A stretch of 64,000 nt of DNA from Polytrichum commune (Eukaryota > Streptophyta > Polytrichopsida > Polytrichales > Polytrichaceae), in the NCBI GenBank assembly GCA_950295325.1, contig OX485806.1, positions 47,425,169 to 47,489,168 of the forward strand, in the 5' to 3' direction. This document shows positions 45,177-55,689 of this stretch, piece by piece; position 1 is the stretch's first letter, and each line of letters starts with the position of its first letter. The notes under the pieces are model-generated. The model was not told the DNA's origin. It worked only from the letters and a program-made list of their open reading frames with translations, and did no database searches. The position numbers and the translations under genes are program-made.

Positions 45177-45798
45177 GAGGCCTCGGATCCGAGGCCTCTT
45201 CCGAATGCCCCTCCTTATGAAATACATACTACAGAAAATGGCCGAGAGAATTCAAAAATGAACCTAACATTTTCATTTTTCAAGCACAAACCTTGACACA
45301 AAAAAAAAGGCCTCGGATCCGAGGCCTCTTCCCAAAGCTCCTACATATGCACTTAACAAAATACAATCCCCCCCCTGCAGCTTCAGACCTCCATATCTTC
45401 CACGTGTGGTCTCCGAATCTAACAATCAACCACTCTATCGTCATCTACGTAAAATGTAGATGCCGATGGACACCTCACTTGCTCCATTTGGGCAAAAATC
45501 AAGGAAGTTATGCCTGTTTAAACATTCGCAGTCCCGGGAGCCACTCCCAGGGGACTGCTGATCGAGGGCACTAAAAGGAGGCCTCATTTTGAAACTAGTG
45601 TACATACTCAAAAACAAGCAAAGTGCCTCATTCATACAAGCTATACGTTGAATCAAAAAATCTCAAGTGGCCTCGACTGAGAGGCCTCGGATCCGAGGGC
45701 TCACACACAAAGTAATTTACGTACTCCAAACCAACCATAGTGCCTCATCCGTACACTAGTTTTGGAACACATAAAAGAGGCCTCGGATCCGAGGCCTC
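45177..45798. repeat. Palindrome array block 2: four irregular sites with an LTR fragment
   Basis: Sites at 45177, 45307, 45681 (degenerate right arm) and 45777. Between the second and third lies a piece of LTR family L1 (45368-45571). The context of 45681 (GTGGCCTCGACTGAGAGGCC) recurs at 47319. Confidence 0.8.
45368..45571 (-). mobile_element. LTR family L1 fragment inside the array, copy 1
   Basis: About 200 bp matching the minus-strand LTR at 23525-23715 (CAGCTTCAGACC..., GAAGTTATGCCTGTTTAAAC, GCAGTCCCGGGAGCCACTCC). No LTR ends are present, so it was carried into the array as a fragment. Confidence 0.75.
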
Positions 45799-45837
45799 TT
45801 CTCCTAGCTCCTACATATGCACTTAACAAAACACATT

Positions 45838-46042
45838 TCCCCCACCCGGCAGCTTCAGACCTCCATATCTTCCACGTGTTGTCTCCGAATCTAACAATCA
45901 ACCACTCTATCGTCATCTACGTGAAATGCAGATGCCGATGGACACCTCACTTGCTCCATTTGGGCAAAATTCAAGGAAGTTATGCCTGTTTAAACATTCG
46001 CAGTCCCCGGAGCCATTCCCTGGGGACTGCTGATCGAGGGCA
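45838..46042 (-). mobile_element. LTR family L1 fragment inside the array, copy 2
   Basis: Near-identical to 45368-45571, with the same endpoints relative to the LTR. It is again followed by a palindrome. This shows that the fragment was duplicated together with array units. Confidence 0.75.
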
Positions 46043-46049
46043 CTAAAAG

Positions 46050-47223
46050 GAGGCCTCGGATCCGAGGCCTCATTCACAAACTAGTTTACATACTCAAAAC
46101 AAACCAAAGTGCCTCATCCGTACACTTGTTTTGGAACACATAAAAGAGGCCTCGGATCCGAGGCCTCATTCACAAACTAGTTTTCATACTCAAAACAAAC
46201 CAAAGTGCCTCATTTGTACACTTGTTTTGGAACACATAAAAGAGGCCTCGGATCCGAGGCCTCATTCACAAACTAGTTTACATCCTCAAAACAAACCAAA
46301 GTGCCTCATCCGTACACATGTTTTGGAACACATAAAAGAGGCCTCGGATCCGAGGCCTCATTCACAAACTAGTTTACATACTCAAAACAAACCAAAGTGT
46401 CTCATCCGTACACTTGTTTTGGAACACATAAAAGAGGCCTCGGATCCGAGGCCTCATTCACAAACTAGTTTACATCCTCAAAACAAACCAAAGTGCCTCA
46501 TCCGTACACATGTTTTGGAACACATAAAAGAGGCCTCGGATCCGAGGCCTCATTCACAAACTAGTTTACATACTCAAAACAAACCAAAGTGTCTCATCCG
46601 TACACTTGTTTTGGAACACATAAAAGAGGCCTCGGATCCGAGGCCTCATTCACAAACTAGTTTACATACTCAAAACAAACCAAAGTGCCTATTCCGTACA
46701 CTTGTTTTGGAACACATAAAAGAGGCCTCGGATCCAAGGCCTCATTCACAAACTAGTTTACATACTCAAAACAAACCAAAGTGCCTCTTCCGTACACTTG
46801 TTTTGGAACACATAAAAGAGGCCTCGGATCCGAGGCCTCATTCACAAACTAGTTTTCATACTCAAAACAAACCAAAGTGCCTCATTTGTACACTTGTTTT
46901 GGAACACATAAAAGAGGCCTCGGATCCGAGGCCTCATTCACAAACTAGTTTACATACTCAAAACAAACCAAAGTGTCTCATCCGTACACTTGTTTGGGAA
47001 CACATAAAAGAGGCCTCGGATCCGAGGCCTCATTCACAAACTAGTTTACATACTCAAAACAAACCAAAGTGCCTATTCCGTACACTTGTTTTGGAACACA
47101 TAAAAGAGGCCTCGGATCCAAGGCCTCATTCACAAACTAGTTTACATACTCAAAACAAACCAAAGTGCCTATTCCGTACACTTGTTTTGGAACACATAAA
47201 AGAGGCCTCGGATCCGAGGCCTC
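46050..47223. repeat. Palindrome array block 3: 13 sites at an exact 96-bp period
   Basis: Palindromes begin at 46050, 46146, 46242 and every 96 bp to 47202. Units are highly similar (ATTCACAAACTAGTTTACAT..., CTTGTTTTGGAACACATAAA). Two palindromes (46722, 47106) have one change (CCAAGG for CCGAGG). Variant units alternate (ACATCCTC/ACATACTC; ATTTGTAC/ATCCGTAC), which points to amplification of two- to six-unit blocks. Because 96 is divisible by three, an ORF of 456 codons with a 32-residue repeat runs through it. Confidence 0.95.
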
Positions 47224-47318
47224 ATTCACAAACTAGTTCACATCCTCAAAAACAAGCAAAGTGCCTCATTCATACAAGTTATACTTTGAATCAAAAAACC
47301 TCAAGTGGCCTCGACCGA

Positions 47319-47340
47319 GAGGCCTCGGATCCGAGGCCTC
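47319..47340. repeat. Single palindrome between blocks 3 and 4
   Basis: Exact 22-bp site, within a segment related to 45590-45760, followed by the third CCCACGGGCG hairpin at 47421-47442. Confidence 0.9.
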
Positions 47341-47564
47341 ACACACAAACTAGTTTACATACTCAGAACCAACCAAAGTGTCTCATAAAGACATGCCTAA
47401 CCAAGTTACTTGTTACATGGCCCACGGGCGTTCACCCGTGGGGCACAAGGCAGAGAGCAAGGAATCAAAAATGGAAGAAAGTTGACATTCCATTAGTTTG
47501 AGAAATCAAGAACCTCACCTCTCTCAAAACCCTACCTCTCACATACTCAAACTTACACAAATAT

Positions 47565-49121
47565 GAGGCCTCGGATCCGAGGCCTCTTTCCCTAGCTCTT
47601 TCTTATGCACTACACAAAACAAGACAAGGCCGAGAGCAATTGATGTGCACATAACATTTTGATTTTTCAAGCACAAACCTACCCACAAATAAGAGGCCTC
47701 GGATCCGAGGCCTCTTCCTATGGCTCCCACTTATGCACTACACAATAGAAGAAATGGCCGAGAGCAAGAAATCAAGAAAGCAAGAAAGTTGACATTCCAT
47801 TAGTTTGAGAAATCAAGAACCTCGCCTCTCTCAAAACCCTACCTCTCACATACTCAAACTTACACAAATAAGAGGCCTCGGATCCGAGGCCTCTTCCCCG
47901 AGCTCCTTCTTATGCACTATACAAAACGAGACAAGGCCGAGAGCAATCGATGTGGACATAACATTTTGATTTTTCAAGCACAAACCTACCCACAAATAAG
48001 AGGCCTCGGATCCGAGGCCTCTTCCTATGGCTCCCACTTATGCACTACACAATAGAAGAAATGGCCGAGAGCAAGGAATCAAGAAAGCAAGAAAGTCGAC
48101 ATTCCATTTGTTTGAGAAATCAAGAACCTCGCCTCTCTCAAAACCCTACCTTTCACATACTCAAACTTACACAAATATGAGGCCTCGGATCCGAGGCCTC
48201 TTCCCCTAGCTCGTTCTTGTGCACTACACAAAATGAGACAAGGCCGAGAGCAATTGATGTGCACATAACATTTTGATTTTTCAAGCACAAACCTACCCAC
48301 AAATAAGAGGCCTCGGATCCGAGGCCTCTTCCTATGGCTCCCACTTATGCACTACACAATAGAAGAAATGGCCGAGAGCAATGAATCAAGAAAGCAAGAA
48401 AGTTGACATTCCATTAGTTTGAGAAATCAAGAACCTCACCTCTTTCAAAACCCTACCTCTCACATATTCAAACTTACACAAATATGAGGCCTCGGATCCG
48501 AGGCCTCTTCCCCTAGCTCTTTCTTATGCACTACACAAAACAAGACAAGGCCGAGAGCAATAGATGTGCACATAACATTTTGATTTTTCAAGGACAAACC
48601 TACCCACAAATAAAAGGCCTCGGATCCGAGGCCTCTTCCTATGGCTCCCACTTATGCACTACACAATAGAAGAAACGGCCGAGAGCAAGGCATCAAGAAA
48701 GCAAGAAAGTTGACATTCCATTAGGTTGAGAAATCAAGAACCTCACCTCTTTCAAAACCCTACCTTTCACATACTCAAACTTACACAAATATGAGGCCTC
48801 GGATCCGAGGCCTCTTGCCCTAGCTCGTTCTTGTGCACTACACAAAACGAGCCAAGGCCAAGAGCAATTGATGTGCACATAACATTTTGATTTTTCAAGC
48901 ACAAACCTACCCACAAATAAGAGGCCTCGGATCCGAGGCCTCTTCCTATGGCTCCCACTTATGCACTACACAATAGAAGAAATGGCCGAGAGCAAGGAAT
49001 CAAGAAAGCAAGAAAGTCGACATTCCATTTGTTTGAGAAATCAAGAACCTCGCCTCTCTCAAAACCCTACCTTTCACATACTCAAACTTACACAAATATG
49101 AGGCCTCGGATCCGAGGCCTC
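47565..49121. repeat. Palindrome array block 4: 307-bp higher-order repeat, 11 sites
   Basis: Two palindromes per 307-bp unit (spacing 128 and 179 bp): 47565/47693, 47872/48000, 48179/48307, 48486/48614, 48793/48921, then 49100. All eleven palindromes keep the core, while spacers differ at scattered sites. The half-unit around 47640 (TGCACATAACATTTTGATTTT) is related to block 1 spacers, so block 4 probably derives from block 1-type units. Confidence 0.95.
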
Positions 49122-49311
49122 TTCCCCTAGCTCGTTCTTGTGCACTACACAAAATGAGCCAAGGCCGAGAGCAATTGATGTGCACATAACATTTTGATTC
49201 TTCAAGCACAAACATACCTTTCCTGACATGTTCCTAAACCCAAATCAGGACAAGGCCGAAAGCAAGTCAAGCTGATATTCCAAATACTATGAGAAATCAA
49301 GGTGATAGAAA

Positions 49312-50310
49312 TTAAGCAAAAACGTTGGCGAACATAGCTTGGCCGAGATCCCGACACCTTACCAGAATTTGGAGTATGCCCTCCACTGAAGCCCCTATAT
49401 TGGCGCCACTATCTTCCGAGGTCCCGTCCTCTGTCGGCGTTATTGGAGTGCTTCTCGAATCTCCGAGGTTTATTTGCGCCATTCCTCTCCCGCGGCCACG
49501 CCCTCGCCTTGATGTTTGTTGTGTTCCGCCCGCCTTGCTTCGCTGAAATCTTGAAGCAGGGGTCACAACATCCACACTTAGGGTTTCTGCGCATGGGTCT
49601 CCTCCTTCAGCTCTTTCGCGGCCTCCCAACAAATTTGATTTCAGATCTTCCTTTGCCGCTTTCCTCTTGGACGCCTTCATTTTTTCTCTAGCTTGAATCG
49701 TTGGTTGTCCCGACATCGGTTCTCGCTCTTCTAACGCCTTCTCAATTTGTTGTGCTACCTCCTTGTTGTCCTTTTCGTAGATATTTCCACTATCTCCACT
49801 CCCCCCTTCTTCCTATATTTAAGATAAAACAATGTTTATAACAATGATGACAAACCATAATATCTAAAAGAAAAGTTGTTTCACAGTTGAATATGTTCTA
49901 CCATTTTTATTATGTGCTCAAACAACTGAATATATGGAGAACCCGAAGAATACGTACGACACTTGTAGAGTTTGTCTCTTCGCGTGAGTCCTCTTGGATG
50001 ATGTCGTTTCCCAACTCCTCCACTTCTGCCATTGGTTGCGCTTTACTTCCGTCCGCCTCTTCTACAATCGGTGATAAATGAAAAGGCCGAATCCCACAGT
50101 CTAGCCTCCACGAAGGTTCCGCAGGTCCTTTATGCTTTGGCTCAAATCCTCGGGCATCCCACGGCCCTCGATTGGCGCTTTCCTTGCCTGTGACTTTTGT
50201 GTCCTCACTGTCTTTCTCTTCTTATCAGTGTAATGTGTAGACGATCGCCTCCTCTTCTTTTTCTTAGATGGTTCCGTTGTCGGAGGTTGTGAATTGCCTA
50301 TTTCCTTCAT
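49312..50310 (-). pseudogene. Small two-exon gene, basic nuclear-type protein
   Basis: Exon 1 runs from 50310 to about 49958 (donor GTACGT) and exon 2 from 49812 (after TAG) to a TAA at about 49312. The N-terminus is strongly basic (EPSKKKKRRRSSTHYTDKKRK), like a nuclear localisation signal. A one-base shift near 50150 is needed to join it to the following SWRLDCGIRPFHLSPIVEEA. Exon 2 contains KMKASKRKAAKEDLK and SRRGRGRGRGM, an RG-rich, probably nucleic-acid-binding stretch, and ends AMFANVFA. No family is recognised. It lies upstream of the array on the same strand as the methyltransferase-like gene. The shift may be a mutation or a missed intron. Confidence 0.5.
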
Positions 50311-50629
50311 GTGTTCAACCCTCCCGCAATTCAGACCTATTCGCTCTATTTCCTTTCCACAACCTCACCACATCAAACTCACACATTGGAAATAAAGTGA
50401 GCAATCGCATTCTTTTCAATATATAATTGCAATACCTCCCGATGGGAGGCGCGCTTTACTATCTGACAACCATCTTTGTAATTAGGGGTATCTTTTTTTA
50501 GGATGCCTGATAGTTTTGTCTCCTTCCTAATATTCATGCGTATTTGTTTATAACTTCATCATCATCACCATTCTCCTTCTCTATGCATCTTTGCATCTTT
50601 GTTCCTTCACGTTTGCTTTCTCTGCCTTC
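50311..50629. promoter_or_regulatory. Divergent promoter region
   Basis: About 320 bp between the starts of the minus-strand basic gene and the plus-strand transposase gene. It probably holds both promoters. An AT-rich AATATATAATTG occurs near 50438. Confidence 0.4.
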
Positions 50630-53600
50630 ATGGCTTCCACCTCAATTCTTCCTCCCGTCTCTGAGATGGCCGAACTTCGTTCACATGGCATCGGGGTCCC
50701 TATTATATTCCCCATTGGTGCACAAGGTATTGTTGTTGTCTCGGAGCTTCATCTTAGCATTAGGTTCTCTTTGAAAGCTAGTACAATATGGGTAGAGCGT
50801 GAGATCTACCATCCTGATACTGGATTGCTCGTTCATACCTTCCATGAGACCTCCAAGGTAACTGACAATGGCAATGTAGTGTGGGAGCTTGGCGCGGGAA
50901 AGTATAGGGTTTGTGGCTGGCCAGATTCTCAGATGGGAGTGTCAACAGAAATCCTTCCTCCTCTTCGATCATCCACTGTTGCCTTTAGCACACCCCCGAT
51001 AATAAGCGTCAAGACCGAGCCTGGCGTAGACAACGTTATAGACTTGTCTGATTCTTCGAGTGAAGATGTACCAGTGCATAAGGTTGCTGTCCATGATTCC
51101 CCTCATTTGTTTCCCTTTGCATCCTACGTAACGCCTTCTCCATCTAGCTCTGTCCCTTCAACTACTTCGGTCCCTACATCTAAACCTCCTCAAACTATTG
51201 TTCAATGTCTTCGTCGTCTTGGCTCTATGCCCGGTAGTAAGAACGTCCTCAAGAAAATAGATTACGATAAAATCAAAATCCAAGAAGTTAATCACCTTCC
51301 CCCTCGTTTCGATGGCACCCAGTTATTTGTCCTCCCTGCAGCAGAAGTCTCTTCATCTCAAAACCAGGGCCAAGTCGTTGGACGGCATGGACAAGCAATA
51401 TGATGGCCATGTTTGGACTAAGACTCAAACCACCAACATTACAAACGACGTTGGCCTTGCATTTCGTTCCTCTACATGTGTTGACCATCTCCAATGCCAA
51501 AACCCGACTTGTGATTACCTTCAACACGCCCATCGTACCTCTAAGGTCAATGACACAGAATTTGAAGGTTTCACTAAAGATCCTTTCCCTCTCTCTGGCA
51601 TTGTGCCATCCGGATCTACTCTTGTCTGCAGGATTTGTAAAGAGCCTCCCAAATGCATTGCACTATGCGAGGCCAAAATCTTCTACGTCCATGGGAAGGA
51701 GTCATCCCAAAGAGCCTGCATTCATCTCGGTTCTCATCAACATCCAGTGAAGGTTGGAGACTGCAGAGACAGTCGGAAGCGTATCAATGCACTTCTTGAG
51801 GAGCACATTGAACGTACGCCTCAAGCCACCCACAGCAAGATCGTCCTTGAAGCTAGCAAGGACATTGTTGGTGAGTTTCTCCTTTCTGGCGATAATGACA
51901 CACACCGTCTCTTCTCTTTAAAAGAGCTTGAACCTGTTTTTGAGAGCTGTAGAGAGTTGAATTCCCCAAACCTTCGCTCTAAGGTTACCTCTTTCAAATA
52001 TTTGCGGAGGTTTGGTGTTATGGATGGCATCGCGAAGCTCCGAGGCGTTAGCAATTGGGCCTACGTCCAACGGAACCAATTCCCATGACAAGGTGACGAT
52101 ACAGACAAGGTGTTCGTCTTTAAGATGTCGGAGGTTGGTCCTGGAAGTGGAGTGGATTTGGTTCGTCGGATGCAACCGGGTGGGGACCTGGAGAACGCGT
52201 GGATGATGTCCGATCACGTGAAGCGGGTCAAAGGGTGGACCACCATGGCCGCTCATGTGTACGATGGGACTTATCAACGGGTCATGACCATTTCATGTTG
52301 TGATTTCCAATCGGAGGATAAGGATGCCCAAGTTCTCTTCTGGCAGAACCTCAACCACGTCATGGCCCGACACGGTATTCCACATCCAAACTTTATAGGC
52401 TTCATGGCGGACAGTGCCCAAGCCAATTGGAACGCTGTTCGCATTGTGTATGGTTCAGGGGATCCCAAAGTTCCAATGGAGGGTCGTGAGCGCACTTGTT
52501 TTTTCCATTGGAAACAATCGCTCGAAAAACATACGAAATCGTATATAAAGCATGAATTACAAGACCAACATAGACATCTTTGCCTTCAATATCGAAATGC
52601 GTCATCTATGGAAGAGGCTGAGACTAGGTACCTAGCTATCAAGGCTTGGTGGGCGTCATCGAATTGTACAAGTGAGGACGGTCTCAAGCATCTTCAGCTC
52701 TGGCTTGCTTTTTGGCACTTCCGCTACCTTCAATGGGGTGGTTTCATGGAACTGGTACATCTCCTTTATAATTCATTATTGGTTTTTCTTGGATTCGATT
52801 TCCTCTCTCTGTACATTTATATTAATACTTGATTTCTCCAATCAGGAAAAGGTTTTAACCCAAGACCAATTGGCCGAGATGCCGTCGTGCAATCTTGCGG
52901 AGTCCGTCCACAACAAGTGGCTTCAAGCCTCCGGCAACAAGGGTGGAGATCTATACGTGGCTACGGTTGACGACTACATTCGCGCCTTCTTACAAGTTGT
53001 TGCATACTACCAGTTCCTTAAAGGTGGAATTGGCGGAGATGGTCCAAGCAAAGAAGAACTAAAGCTCAGGGGTGCTCAACGTCGAGCTCAGCGTACTGGC
53101 GACCCCACAGTGTTGCAGAAGGTCTTGCTTGACATGTCCGGTGGGGAAGAATTTTGCACTCGCGATCCACACCTTGAGGGCGCCGAGGTGTTTGGATCGC
53201 AGAAGCGAAGACCAGACACTCCAATTGGTGATGATGGCGAGACCCACCGCCCCGATACCGTGAACTTCTCTCGCCCTCCCCCCGGTAAGCGTGTCACTCG
53301 ATCTCAACCAGAAACACTACCCACTATCATTGAGGAGTCTTCCCCCTCTGTACAAGAGGTTCAAGTGCCTTCACCTGCAGGACTTGGTTTCCAGCGTGTC
53401 GCTGCCGTGCAAGAAACCAAAGTAGATGTCTCTCTTTGGCATATTGCCCGCATACCCTATACGTCTGGGAAGTCTTGTTGGGCTAATCATGCGGGCACGA
53501 AGAAAAAGTGCACCGCAAGAATCGTCACTAATAATAAGAGCGTCCCTGCGCCGACCTACACCGGTATGTGGCATCATTACAAACTCCAATCTATGAAGCG

Positions 53601-54303
53601 CACGGACTTTGTCTTTTGCCCAGACGACATTGAGCGTTGCATGAAGGGCCCTCGTCGGAAATGGGTCATGCAGTTCTCTGCTGATGACCAAAAGCCTCCT
53701 ATTCCCCCAATCTGGCCCGTGAAGATTGGTACCAACCTCACCCGCTCGGAGATCTTCGCCCTTGAGAACACAGGTTTTCAACTCCCACCAAAGGAGTGCA
53801 TCACACCGACTCAACTCTTCACCAACTCTGCTCCCCCGCTGGATATGTCTGGAATCCGTGTTCGAGAAAACCCCGACATGATCCCTCCGACAAGATTGTC
53901 CAAGCTTGTTCGGCGATCCAGCAACGCACCTTCGGCAAAGCAGAGGCAGATGGTGGCCTCTGCTGAAGCTATGCATGGTACCGTTCTGAAGTTAACTATG
54001 ATCCCTCAACCGGGATTTGGTTGCATTATCACACTGCAATCCAAATCAGAACCCCAACCACCGATCTACCAAGTGACAGTCAGTTCTCTTCCAGAGTGCA
54101 ACTGCACATACTTCTTGAATATGATTTCCAAGTTCAGCCGCAAACGAAATTCTTATCTGAATTGTAAGCATTTGTATTACATTTTCATCAAGGTTTCTAA
54201 TTTGGATGCGGAAGTGGATTTGTTCATTCACGCCCCGACATTTAGCTTCAACGAAGTCAAACTCATCCTCGAAGGGGGTCTTTTGATAAAGTCTACTTCT
54301 TAG
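50630..54303 (+). pseudogene. MULE-type transposase with SWIM zinc finger
   Basis: ATG at 50630 (TTCATGGC context). Exon 1 runs to 52754, the intron is 52755-52845 (GT-AG, 91 bp), and exon 2 runs to TAG at 54301. Exon 1 begins with a ~250-residue variable domain, then Cys-rich segments (CQNPTCDYL; CRICKEPPKC...C). The DDE core follows: Asp in HVYDG (about 52262), Asp in GFMADSAQANWNAVR (52410-52412), and Glu in CNLAESVHNKW (52900-52902). Near the end CNC...CKH (54095-54175) is a SWIM finger, usual in MULE transposases. Lesions: a frame shift near 51375 and an in-frame TGA at 52086-52088. It would cut and paste the element via its terminal repeats. Confidence 0.8.
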
Positions 54304-54505
54304 GATTTATCTCAGCCTAGCAGTACTTTGGGCTATGATATACGTATCCATTTCTGGACCTCTTGCAAAGCAATAATTGATTGATATAATAAAGGTATAA
54401 TCTCAATGATTATTTTTATTTGCTTCAAAATTTTGTATTACAATACTTCCTATGTCTATCAACTCTATTTCCGTTTTGCATACTTCTTAGATAATTGCGA
54501 GGGAG
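54304..54505. other. Transposase 3' flank
   Basis: AT-rich, convergent with the next minus-strand ORF. It contains AATAAA-like sequence (ATAATAAAGG near 54386), a possible polyadenylation signal. Confidence 0.4.
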
Positions 54506-54515
54506 GTGGATCCGG

Positions 54516-54973
54516 TCAAAGCAAATCCATATAAGAAACTGTCTTATCTCTCTTTCGATCCTTCAGCGGAAGATGATGCGGCGTCATTCCTCTCATCCGT
54601 TCGCGAAATGAAAAAGACTTCAAAGATTCCCCTTCCACCTTCACCTCCTCCTCCGTTTCGTTCGATTTGTCTTCATCCAAATCAGCATCCTTCTCCGGCA
54701 CATCTTCCTGCCTTTTTTTTTTTTTCTCATATTTTTTTGCTCCTCCCGCACCCTCCACCTCCATGCTTGTGTAGACTGCGAAAATGGAGTCAGCTCGTAG
54801 TCATCACTACTTCGATTTCCAGCAGCAAACTCAAATTCCGGCGATGGATTAACCGGAATATGAGGATCTGCTAGACTTCTAATTTCCTTATCCCATCCTA
54901 ATCCAGCAAACATGTCTCTCTCATCTCCCATTGTGTGCAACTGTATATATAATGATGTTGGGTATGAGTCCAA
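54516..54973 (-). pseudogene. Charged-protein gene, fragmentary
   Basis: Two overlapping frames read right to left. The first begins MDSYPTSLYIQLHTMGDERD and continues to DDYELTPFSQST. The second has a Lys-rich then Glu-rich run (GAKKYEKKKKRQEDVPEKD, SNETEEEVKVEGES) and ends KTVSYMDLL. TTCGCAG near 54783 could be a splice acceptor joining them, or a frame shift lies between. No family is recognised. Confidence 0.35.
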
Positions 54974-55419
54974 TTTATAATCTATTCGGCCACAAACGAT
55001 AATTGCTAAAGTCTAAGCTATAGAATAGACTCACATATAAGACAAAGAGAAAAGTGATGAATAAAAACCAAGCAAGTTTATTATTTTGATTCCTTTGTAT
55101 TTTGATTGACTCATTTTTCAATTATACCAATCTCAAAAAATCCATTTTCATTGATTTTTTCTTGTAGTCATCCTTGGTTTTAATAATTCAACCACCTCAC
55201 GGTTTCCAAACTTAATGAGACCATTTCAAATTCAAGGTTTTATTTTATTTTATGACCTATACATCCCACGGAAATAGGTCCAATTTTTTACTATTATTGT
55301 CAGATTCTGGTATATTCTTGGTATATTCTTGGTATATTCTTGGGTATTTTGAAATATCCGAATTTTAGTCTGACAAGTTTACTATTTTTATTTCCTCTAC
55401 GCTCTCCGCTCTCCAAATC
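54974..55419. other. Right subterminal region of the giant transposon
   Basis: AT-rich. Holds the inverted CCTATTTCCGTGG copy (55266-55278), three tandem TTGGTATATTC units near 55318-55345, and a second inner copy of the TIR core motif (CTCTACGCTCTCCGCTCTCC, 55395-55414). The repeated TIR motif could act as extra transposase binding sites. Confidence 0.5.
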
Positions 55420-55457
55420 TCCGCTCTCCGCTCTACGCTGACATACAAGTGTCGTCC
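55420..55457 (-). repeat. Terminal inverted repeat, right, 38 bp
   Basis: Read inward on the minus strand: GGACGACACTTGTATGTC then AGCGTAGAGCGGAGAGCGGA. Same length and same inner 20 bases as the left end. Confidence 0.85.
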
Positions 55458-55467
55458 AGCTCTACAC
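55458..55467. repeat. 10-bp TSD of the giant transposon (right), AGCTCTACAC
   Basis: Partner of 38863-38872. Confidence 0.85.
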
Positions 55468-55689
55468 CTAAAGTCTATGGTGAAATTTTATTTTCATATT
55501 GAATCATGAGAGACCATGCTAGCAATACAAAGTATCAAAAACCCACACATTTAATATCATATTTATGCCTCAAATGGTAAGGTGAACATGGGAATATTGC
55601 CACCTGACCTAGTTACTTGCGAGACAATGATTTGGGATATCAAACACATGTTGGACGCAAACACACGTCACCCAAAAGTTGTCGTTCTA

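Larger units (their letters stand above)
38873..55457. mobile_element. Giant MULE-type DNA transposon, 16,585 bp
   Basis: Ends are 38-bp inverted repeats (31 of 38 matching, the inner 20 identical) flanked by a perfect 10-bp duplication. MULEs typically make 9-11-bp TSDs. It carries a MULE transposase with SWIM finger, a ParB/methyltransferase-like gene, two small genes and a 5-kb palindrome array. A 13-mer, CCTATTTCCGTGG, also occurs inverted in both subterminal regions (38950-38962 and complement at 55266-55278). All major genes show lesions, so the copy is likely inactive. That the genes travel together as one unit is inferred from the ends. Confidence 0.85.

Noticed and set aside
46131-47501. 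456-aa repeat protein gene
   Set aside because: It exists because the 96-bp period is divisible by three and spans a satellite; kept only as a low-interest finding.
43989-49121. CRISPR-like array of palindromic repeats
   Set aside because: Spacers are themselves repeats, the periods are 96-307 bp, there are no cas genes, and the context is eukaryotic with spliced genes and LTR elements.
47539-49215. Series of 60-73-codon ORFs repeated every 307 bp
   Set aside because: They are translations of the satellite unit, not genes.
50591-50629. Upstream ATG (50591) as transposase start
   Set aside because: The ATG at 50630 has better context and begins the part that reads like a folded protein; the upstream 13 codons are hydrophobic leader-like text that may be untranslated.
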